This document shows positions 39,501 through 64,000 of a DNA stretch of 64,000 nt, in pieces. The notes under the pieces were generated by a model. That model had not been told where the DNA came from, searched no databases, and was given only the letters and a program-made list of their open reading frames with translations. Both the position numbers and the translations under genes were made by a program. Every line of letters starts with the position of its first letter. The stretch's first letter is position 1. The DNA lies in NCBI RefSeq assembly GCF_031877795.1, contig NC_133954.1, forward strand, positions 6,353,256 to 6,417,255, read 5' to 3'. The DNA comes from Strix aluco (Eukaryota > Chordata > Aves > Strigiformes > Strigidae).

Positions 39501-41429
39501 AGCGAGGGCATGGATGAGGATGAGGCTGCAGGGATCAAGTTATTAAGGGATTTGGGGAGCATCCTTCCATCTCTGTAAAGACAGATGGAGGGAAACCAAG
39601 TCACGCAGTCGTCTTTGTTCTCCTGATCAGTCAATTGGATCCGATTTGTCAATCAGAGCTGTGCCACCACTTTTGGTTTGGTGCCGTGTTGGGGAAAATT
39701 AGTCCAGAAGAGAAGACACATGATCAGGATCACTTTGCTATTGTAGCTATTCATCTGCCTTGACAGGGGTGTGTGCTTGGCAGACATAATTTTGTACAGT
39801 GTCCATAGAATTCTGATTCTAGCAGTGTTGTCTTATATTTTTTCAGGGCAAAATAGAAATTACTAGAAAAGCGAGCAGGAGGGAGAAATTTTTTGGAGGA
39901 CTCTCCTGCGAAGCAAGGTGCTCTAGAGAGAAAGGAATTGCCAGCTCTGTGCTTAATCAGCAAAGCTCTGGAGTTTGTGCTTAGCTCTTGCTGAAGGCAG
40001 TAAGTTCCTGTGCACAAGTGCCTTGCTGAATGGGAGCTTGTATTGCTGAGAAAGTGGGACACAGTGCAGGAAATTACCTGTGTAGGCAACAGTGAGTGCT
40101 AATCTGGACTAAATAGGATACAGCTACCTTTGTTACGGAGAGAACAAGCTAGACCTGGCAGCGTGGCTGGAACACAGGCAGGGAGAAGCAAGAGCAACTT
40201 AGCTATGTGTGCTTCCGTCCAAAGGCTGTGTGGTATGGCAGGAGGTGTCATGCCAGTGAAGGCTTTTACTCTTGAAAATACTGTCTTTGACCCAGAGTTG
40301 GATGAGTGGGAGCTGGCTGTGGTTGGGAAGCATTGATGGCAAAGATCACTAGCAAGTCTAACGTGTCAGCACCTGCCTGGAGCTCCCAGCCTGTTGGTCC
40401 ATGGCTGTCTCCAGGAAGGAAGAACATCCCGGTGAGGTTTGGGCCCTGCTGCTCTAAACTGTGCTCGCTGGTATTGACTAACCCCAAAGAGCCTTCCCTG
40501 CAAGCATCAACGCAGCGTGTGAACAGCAACTTGATTTGGGGGTGGAGTGTGAGTGCAACTGCTGTATTCAGGTGGTTTTAATGTCCAAAGGACCCATGGA
40601 GCTCTTGCATTTTCATGTTATTTGGGGCTTGGGCAGTTCTGGGGGATTGCGGCCGATCCTTTGGCCTATGAAAGTTTCTTTCAGCTCATGTGAAGTGGGA
40701 AGTTGCTGTTTGCAGTCCCAGGGGCAGGCTCACACCTCAGTGGTGTGCATGGGGAACATCGGGGGATCTGCTCTACAGCTGTACGGGGAGAGGTACCCTG
40801 ACACCCTTCTCCAGGGGCACTGGATGTGGCCTCCCTCTTTTAGAGAGAAAATTGGCTGATCTCCCCTCACACTACTTCTTCGTCCATGGGACCCCCATCG
40901 TCTGGGGGGCACCGCCTAGGCAGGTACACTGTGCTGCAGCCACACATTTTTTTTCCACATTCACTGCCAAGGGTGGATGTGAAGAGGTCGATCAAGGTTG
41001 CATGGAAAACTAAATCTGGCTTTTCCTCAACTTCAAGTGACTTCTTCCCTACTGAGACAAGCCTCGTTATGAAGGTTGGTATGTATTTACAGACGTTCAC
41101 ACAGAGGCTGAATATACTTACAGAAATATGCATGCAGTTACTCTAGCTTTACAATAGGATGTTGATTTAATTTTCCTCTTACACAAATCTCAAGCAGTTT
41201 GTTTAATTGAGGCTTTCAAAAGCCCTGTAAGGTAGGGTGTTATTATGCCCGGTTTATGCAGGAGGAAGAGAAGCAGGGGGCAAATCCTGCCGAGAATAAT
41301 ACCCTCTCGTATTCCAGGAGGCTGGTAGTGAGTGAGGACAGGGAAGGACTTGCTGGCACAAAAAGGAGAATCACATCGTTTCAGGTGCATGCAGAAGAAA
41401 AACCAGTAGATTTTGCTGGTACCGTGTGC
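36516..41429. other. Intergenic, METTL2 to TLK2, first half
   Basis: About 4.9 kb with no recognised gene. AT-rich patches near 37770-37960 might be conserved non-coding DNA, but that cannot be judged from one sequence. A short CR1-like scar lies at 38726-38790. Small open frames on both strands look random. Confidence 0.55.
38726..38790 (-). repeat. Possible degraded CR1 tail
   Basis: The + strand reads catagattgttttggctgg, aagggaactttatcatcac, tattctgaccc, resembling a decayed reverse complement of a CR1 3' end. Short, so weakly supported. Confidence 0.35.
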
Positions 41430-41610
41430 TTTGGGGAGAGCGGACGCGGTCGCAGAGATGTTCCTTTCCTGCCCGTGAGTTTTGGTTCCCCTCGGCTGGG
41501 CCGTGGTGGTTGTGCAGGCCCAGGTGCCCGCGCACGGCCGGCTGCCTCCTCCAGCGGGGATCGGGGCACTGCGCGCTCCGAGGCTGCGCTTGGCTTTATG
41601 CGTGTGTGGA
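41430..41610. promoter_or_regulatory. Isolated CpG-dense spot
   Basis: About 18 CpG dinucleotides in ~170 bases (for example gcggacgcggtcgc, gcccgcgcacggccgg, gcgcgctccgagg) inside otherwise CpG-poor intergenic DNA. A donor-like cccgtgagt lies at 41472-41480. It may be an unannotated promoter or a CpG-rich repeat remnant. Confidence 0.35.
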
Positions 41611-44570
41611 GGTTGAGGAACCTGGATGCTTTCCTACTGGGTTTGGGTATCAAAGCCTCCCTAATGGGATACCTGAAGGTGTAGACAGAGGGAGGGGCAG
41701 GAACAACCCCCGAGATAAACTCCATTGTGTGGGAGGGTGGAGGCTCTCCGAATGGCCTCAGGAAGGAGTCAGGCGATGGCATGTTATCTTTGAGTAGCTG
41801 AGATACCAACTTTCTCCCTGTCTAATGGAAATGAGGAAAGACCCTTTTAATGTTCCTAGGGAGGGAAAGGCTGTGCTATGAGCCCTAAACTTACTAGATG
41901 CGCAAGAATCCACACAAGGGTGAGACGTTTGAATGCCCCAAGTCTAGAAAAATCTTCATTTGCAACTCCTGCCTCGTTAGGGTGCAGCAGAATCTGCTCT
42001 GCAGACCAGGGTTGGCCTCTTCTGGATGTGATGCCTGGAGGTGAGATTATCCCTCAGCGCTAAAACCTTAAGAGACCTGCTGAGTGCTGAACTCTTGTTG
42101 GAGGGGGGGTCTCAATGGCTGTAAAATTTTTGGATTTGAGATCACTGATGGCAGCTTTTACGTTTTAAAAGCTCAGGCTGTTTGATGCTTTTCTCAAGTC
42201 CCCAGCTCCCAGTGTCGTGCTACCACTGAGGAATCTCAGCTCTCTTCTTTGTGTATGTGTTACGTTATGTCAATACATTTCTAGACCTTGTGGCAGTACA
42301 GAAATGCTAGGAAAAATGCAGTCAGAGTATTTCACAAGCCTGGAAAGCAGAGGCAAAGGAAAGTCACCAAAAACACATTAAAAAGATCAGAAGCTTGACT
42401 TCTGATATTTTATCTTTTCAAAATTCAAGACAGAAGGAACTTGTTACATGCTATGTTAAAACATCTATAAAATCTTACCAAATTTTGGTCAAATCTAACG
42501 TGGGTTAACAGTGTGACGTGAAGGCAGGGGTTTGCCCTGCTTTTGCTAAACATGCTGTGCTGGCTGGAGGGGAGCTCTCGGAGACTGCTCAAGTCGAATT
42601 CAGTGACAAAGAAAATGGCTGCGGCAGCTGAGTAGTTCTTCAAAACATGATACAAGCACAACGTGCCAAGGATATTGCTGACATCCAAGGAGACCAATGC
42701 ACGAAGATGAGAGCTGCCACGGGGGATGTAGTAGGAAGCATTAACACTGGCTGATGGCAGACCTGGAGAGCAGGATGCTGTACAGGAGGAATCTGGCAGA
42801 GATGATGGTGTAGGAGGGCTGGCTTTGCCCCCATGAATGAGATAATATTTGGTCAGCCATGTATGTACTGCGTCGCTCCTAACCATCCACTCACCAGCTC
42901 TCAAACCAGCTCCTCTAAAAGGACCAGAGCTCAGGGGCTCTTACGAAGTTAATGAGAAAGGGGGAAAACAGAATAGTTTTCATGTGTCACTCAAGTGTGG
43001 GCTGGAAGGAGGAGTTTTCCTGCATGAGAATTCTTGGAGATGCAAATATTCTCTTCTCTTGCTGGGCCAGAAAATCAAATACATTGACACTGTTCACAAA
43101 CTGAAATACTATGGAGAGAATGAAGTTGAGATTGACAGAATTTTGGTTTCCTAACATTAAGCATTCTTTTAGTTATGATGCTTTATAGGCTTTTAGAAGT
43201 AGCATTTTAAAAGTTGGCATTAGAATTTTTAATTGCATTAAAAATTTTCCTGTACAAAATTATTAAATATTTACATATTCCAGCCACTTTGAATTGGAAA
43301 ACCTTTCCCTGTAAAAACAGAAAGTCACAAACTGACCTTTTCTTGCCAGAAGCACATTCTAATAACTTGGCTTTTCTTGTTCAGAAAACAGAATTAAAAA
43401 AAATGAAACAGTCCACCACTTCTCTGCTGAGTCCAAACCTGGGGGATTATTAGCTCCCGCAGGGGATAACGCCATAACAAAGAGTCCACGTGTGCTGTGT
43501 TTTATCACTGATAAATCTATTTTTACCTTAGAGCCCATTGCAGTTCCAGGGAACCCAGTCTGGGACGCACTGACACAGCACGGTAAGAAGTGTCGTACCA
43601 GACGGGGACGGACGGTGCATCCCTGCTCAAAACAGTGCCCTGATGGAGTGTAGGAGGAAAAACCTCTGAGATGGCTGATTTACAGGCTCTGTCTGCACCG
43701 GGAAATCTATCCAGTAACTTAACTTCCTACTGAGACTATCTGACGAACTTTTCTGAAATCCCCTTGTACCTACCTGGCACTCCGCTGGTGGCAAGCGGTA
43801 CCCTTAAAGGCTGCTCCAAAATTTCTGCTTACGGCCAGAAATACAGTTGCAACTTGTTGATTCCTTCCCCCGCTGCACCAAAGAAAGATAAGCTGCCGTG
43901 TCCTTCCTGTGTGAGCTGCTATTTTGGCATCTTGGAAAGGAAACTGCAGCTGAAAGTGTTGCTCTGAGCTGCTCTTTGGATGACGAAGGCGGAGAGGATG
44001 GTAGTTGAGTTTGCAGCAGAGGAGTAGGGAAGGATGCGACTGTATGGCTAGCCAAGGCTAAGAGGAAAGGGTTTGTGAGCACTCGCAGCTTGCTGAAAAT
44101 CCAGGAGCAGAGCTGAGCCAGCGGAGCCCTTGGGCAGCAAGCCTTGGGCTGTCTTCCCAAAGCTCCCCCAAAACATACTGAAGGGAGCATGCTTGAAGGG
44201 GACGTCCTCCATCCCTGAAATCCCAAGTGAGAAGAGAAACCCCAACCATTTTGCCAAGCGTAGAGGAACGTGGGGCAAGTCAAGAGGAGGATGGTGCAAC
44301 CTCAGCTTATCAGGTTCGTTATCAGAAGTCACCACCCGCTGCTCCAGCCTGAACCTGGCAGAGCCCAACTGCAGCCCCTGGAGAAGCCCGTAACTCAGTG
44401 GTGCATCGCGGGATGTCTTTTAGAAAACATCCGTGTCTGCAGTAAATTCTCCAGGAGGCTGATACCTCCCTGGGCATGTGGTCCCGGCAGAGGAAAGAGG
44501 AGCAGGGTCGTTGATCTGTCTGACTTCAGTGAAAATGATAGTGAGCAAAATGCCATTAGGCGATGACAGA
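41611..44570. other. Intergenic, METTL2 to TLK2, second half
   Basis: About 3 kb without a recognised gene or repeat. A - strand frame of 159 codons (42425-42904) and another of 159 codons (43804-44283) show no family motif. Confidence 0.5.
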
Positions 44571-44576
44571 TGACAC

Positions 44577-44759
44577 TGGTCAGAGAGTGGAATAGGCTGC
44601 CCAGGGAGGGGGTGGAGTCCCCATCCCTGGGTGTGTTTAAGGGTCGTTTGGATGAGCTGTGGGGGGATGTGGGGTAGGGGAGAACTTTGTAGAGTCGGGC
44701 TGAGGGTTGGACTCAATGATCCCGAGGGGCTTTTCCAACCTGGATGATTCTGTGATTCG
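44577..44759 (+). repeat. CR1 LINE 3' fragment, sense orientation
   Basis: Runs gagagtggaataggctgccc, gggagggggtggagtcccca, gggtcgtttggatgagctg and ends ttttccaacctggatgattc tgtgattc, a CR1 3' end on the + strand. Its sequence is very close to the tail of the - strand copy at 19281-19480, so both belong to one subfamily. Confidence 0.9.
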
Positions 44760-46480
44760 GTGACACCCCCATGCTCTTTTCTAGTAGCCTACGTGAAAAG
44801 GTCGATGGCGATGTGGTCCCTGGCAACGCGTGGAAGAGGAGGAAGGGCTTCAGCAAGCTCCCTCCAAACAGCACGGGAAAAATTAAATCAAAGTGACCCC
44901 CATCACACCTAAAACACAAAGGTGGGGGGACGGTGCCATCGATTCAGTGTTACGGCATCTGATTCCTGTTGGGTGCTCAGAGAGGGTGAACTGCTCCCTT
45001 TAAAGGTGGAGGCGTTTCTGGGGGGGGGGGGGTCCAGGGGAGCCAAGGGGTACTGGAAGTCGGTCCCTTTATTGGGTGTAACAGCTCCCAGATCTTCTCC
45101 TCCCTCCACCCAAAATCAAACAGAAACACAGAAATGAAATTTGTACCTCCTCGAACAATGTTAACTGCAAATGGTCCTAATTAGTGCTCCCCTAAATGGC
45201 TGTGATTAGTTTACCAGCTGATGGAATATTTACTCTAGAAGTTTTTTTCCTTTTTTAAAAAAAACCAAACCCAACACAACACATACATGAAAAGCTATTG
45301 ATTTATTTATTTAACAAATTCCTGTCGCTGGTCGTGCTGAAAATGTGACTCACAGAGCAGGAGCTGAAACTGGAGTGGCTCTTCTACTGAAAAAAAAAAA
45401 AAAACCAAAAAAACAGATTAAAGCACAGGAAACACAGCTTGCGAGAACAGGCAGGCGCTTCGAAAGCCATTTGCAACACCAAGTTAAATAACGCCAGGCT
45501 CGAAGTACGACAAATTAACAATTTTAAAAATAATACAACTTCCCCCCATCGCCTTGTGAGAGCGGTTTTTCCGCGATGCTCCGCCAGCTCTTCTCCACAA
45601 CATCGCTTTTGCCAAACTGGTAGGTTCCAGTTCAGTCATAAATTGCTCGATGTCGGACGTGCAGTAAAACGGAGGTGACGGATGTCCCTCGGTTTTCCCT
45701 GCCCCGAATCCTTTACAGAGCTCCGGGAACCTCCGCTCCCATCGCTAATCCGCGCCTGCCTCCCCTTGGACAGGCCTGGCCACTTCCTTTCCCAACAAAC
45801 CTCTTTTTTTTTTTTTTTTTTTTTTTCCCCTCTCTCCCTTGCTTGTTTGCTTTTCAGAAAGCTGATTCAGCCTTAAAGCCGAGCGGGTTGCAACGCCCGG
45901 CAGCGGCGTTTCGCATTCTGCCCCCGCCGCTGGGAGAAAGGCGAATAAACTGCGATGTAATCGCTCATTTGCCAACAGGACGAGCCCTTATTTTTATTAT
46001 TTTAAATTTGGGGGGGCTTTTTTTGTGTCGCGGCAGCCTGGCCTTGGACAGGCAAGGGCAGACGGTGGTTAACGGGGAGCTGCCGGGGCGCCCGGGGTTG
46101 CGTTTCACACGCGATATCCATATTTGATCAGCCCCGAACGAGGGGACGAGCAGGGCTGGGCCCCTTCCTGGGGGGTTCTGGGGGGGTCCCCAGGGTGACG
46201 GGGTGGGCAGGGGTGGGGTGATGGTGCATCGGGGGGTGCTGGGGTGCCCTCGCCCCCTCCCTTGCCTGGGTGGATGAGGGTGGTTTTGGGAGCGAGGTCG
46301 CTCTTGGCTGTGGAAGATGGAGACTGGGAGAGGGGGTGAAGAACCGGGGGGGGGGGGGTGTGCTTGGACACCCCCCTCTCTGGGGACACCCCGGGGGGGG
46401 GCAGGTCAGCCTCTGCTCCCCTGAGGGGGAAATGCCCCCAGGCCTGCCCTGACCCCACCTTGTCCCTGCTGCCCCCTGCG
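44760..46480. other. Intergenic region upstream of TLK2
   Basis: Mixed sequence with homopolymer runs: G13 at 45020-45032, A15 at 45391-45405 and T23 at 45804-45826. CpG density rises from about 45600 toward the TLK2 island. No gene recognised. Confidence 0.55.
45804..45826. repeat. T23 homopolymer tract
   Basis: Twenty-three consecutive T, preceded by CTC and followed by CCCCT. An identical CTC-T23-CCCCT arrangement occurs at 48695-48717. Confidence 0.9.
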
Positions 46481-46759
46481 ACGCCCCCCAGGCCTGCCCT
46501 GACCCCCAGGGCCCACTGACCCCCCCTTGTACCTGCTGCCCCCCCCACACCCCGGCCCCTCCCTCCGAGCGGGCCACGCCCCTCCCTAAGCCCCGCCCCC
46601 GCTGACCTGCCCCCCCCCTTCTGCCCCCCCCGCGCTGACCTGCCCTCCCCGCCCCTCCCCCGCCCTCTCGCCGCCGTGCAAATCTCGCGAGACGCCGCGC
46701 GCTTTCACTAGTGTGTGTGTGCACCAATCGAGCCGGGCCGGGCCGGGCCCAGCGCCGCG

Positions 46760-47423
46760 GGGAGGGGGCGAGCACCGGCCCCGGCACCTGCCCGCGCCCC
46801 GCCGCGCCCCACACCCCCACCCCCCCCAACCCCCCCGGCAAGCGGAGGGGTCCCCGCAGCCCCGTGCCCCCCCCTCCCCGCCCCCCCCCTCCACCTGCCC
46901 GGGCGCCGCCGCCCGCCGAACCCTCCCTCGGGCCTTTGTCCCGCCGCGAGGCCTTGCGGTTGCCGCCGGCCTGCGCGCACCCCGGCCGCGCGAGGTTTCT
47001 TACGCGAGGCCGGGGATCCGCGGCCTATCCATCCCTTCTCACTCCCCCACACCCGCCCCGTCTCCTTCCCCGCCCCGGAGCCGGCGAGGGGCGAGCCCCC
47101 ACCTTCCCCCCCCACTCCCCCCCCCCCCCCCGCTGCCGCCGCCCCCCTCCCCTCCGCCCTTCTCCCCCGCGTGGAGCCCGGGTGCCCGCAGCGGCGGCGG
47201 CGCCTGGCTCACGAGAGGCCGCGGAGCCGCCCCTGGCCTCCCCCTCCCGCCCGTGCCGCCGCTGCCGCCGCCGCAGCAGGTTCCCTCCCTCCCTCCTCCT
47301 CCTCCTCCTGCTCCTGCCCCCGGCGGCGGCGGGATCCGAGCGGTGCCCGGGGAGCGCTCGGCCCGGGCAGGAGGGGAGAGGAGCGGCGGGGCGGCGGCAG
47401 AGCAGCAGCGGCGGCAGCGCCAG
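46760..47423 (+). other. TLK2: TLK2 non-coding first exon (5' end approximate)
   Basis: The donor cag|gtgaga at 47424 closes a GC-rich stretch ending in CAG/CGG repeats (agcagcagcggcggcagcgc). It is the likely first exon because the first coding exon at 49560 starts with only eight untranslated bases and needs an upstream exon. The 5' end is inferred only from the CCAAT and TCTCGCGAGA positions. Confidence 0.55.
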
Positions 47424-63311
<15,888 letters not shown>

Positions 63312-64000
63312 GTAAGTGTTCTCCCTGGGACAGAGCTGGTGGGTTGGCATTGATTAGGTTGGTGGCCGTGCTTCAGACAGGTAATAAAATGTTCTGAACA
63401 GGAAAGAAGCGTCTCTCGGTGAGTGATTTGGCTTATTCCCTATTCAGTTCTCTAAATCTGAAACTGGGTTCTTGCAGCAGAGCCAGGTGTCTAGGACCCT
63501 GTAACAGTGGCTCGTCCAGTTGTAACTGATGTGAATATCTGAGCTAAAAGCAAGCAAAATGAATGTTTTTAGCGAGCTGTGTGATTACAGATAGATCGTT
63601 GTCCTGAAAAGGTGGAACTGACATATTAGTTATCTTGTATTCCATTGCAGCTCATGAACTTCTCCATCGAGTTGGGAGTATGTTGTATGTTTGTATAGCA
63701 CTAGTACAGTGATATTCCCATCCTGATTGGACCTTTTGTGTATACTGAAAACCGTGCATACCATAATTATATTGGGAAGGTTTTTCACTTCTCTTTACGT
63801 CCATGTAGCTTGTAAGGAGCGTTAGCAGAAGCTTACAAAGAAATGCATATACATGCACATTTGTTGCTATTTTTTTGTTATGTAGTTCCATCTTGCTGTT
63901 GCAGCGTTTCTGCAAGATCTGAATGTGAAGAAACAACCAGTATTTTTAAGCCATTTTAGCACAGAGCAGCTAAAGAAATTTCTTTCAACTAGCAAAGCAA
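63312..64000 (+). other. TLK2: TLK2 intron, open at the window end
   Basis: The donor gtaagt starts the intron. The next exon expected (RRVEQPLYGLDG in human) is not found before 64000. Confidence 0.85.

Noticed and set aside
42425-42904. 159-codon - strand frame in the METTL2-TLK2 intergenic region
   Set aside because: No recognisable domain, no promoter or splice context; similar lengths arise elsewhere by chance.

Overview
This is a vertebrate nuclear window, almost certainly from a bird. All genes are split by GT-AG introns. The interspersed repeats that can be recognised are CR1 LINE fragments ending in the avian-style CACAGAATCATAGAATC tail. The genes are compact, and two promoters are CpG islands. 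There are no bacterial features: no operons, CRISPR arrays or insertion sequences.

Layout, all genes on the + strand. (1) 79-6712 holds the last eight coding exons of integrin beta-3 (ITGB3), from the end of the beta-I domain through the EGF repeats, beta-tail, transmembrane helix and NPLY/NITY tail; its 3' UTR ends at an AATAAA cluster near 8067-8082. (2) About 10.5-21.0 kb holds a fast-evolving EF-hand gene. Its 3' half (16137-20857) aligns with EFCAB3 exon by exon. Its 5' half is a set of short candidate exons encoding ~28-33-residue repeats, as expected if it is the undivided EFCAB13/EFCAB3 ancestor. (3) 23223-35413 is a complete nine-exon METTL2 (tRNA m3C methyltransferase, 372 codons), with a CpG-island promoter carrying two TCACGTGA E-boxes exactly 20 bp apart and a poly(A) signal at 36487. 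(4) 36.5-46.5 kb is intergenic, with one isolated CpG-dense spot and one CR1 fragment. (5) From ~46.7 kb to the window end is the 5' part of TLK2: a CpG-island promoter with a TCTCGCGAGA element, a non-coding first exon ending at 47423, then five coding exons encoding the first 121 residues. The kinase domain lies beyond the window.

The order ITGB3 - EFCAB - METTL2 - TLK2 is contiguous here. In human, the ITGB3/EFCAB13 and EFCAB3/METTL2A/TLK2 halves lie in two separate parts of 17q. The genes do not form a pathway; they are housekeeping (METTL2, TLK2) or cell-adhesion (ITGB3) genes kept together by synteny.

The most noteworthy observations are two protein-level changes in ITGB3 (Thr at the transmembrane clasp position that is Met701 in human, and a C-terminus RGNM instead of RGT), the chain of symmetric phase 1-1 exons in the EFCAB gene with a CR1 insertion abutting one of them, and the core promoter motifs of METTL2 and TLK2. 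I found no convincing undescribed system. Exon calls for ITGB3, METTL2 and TLK2 rest on comparison with the human proteins as I remember them; no alignment was run.
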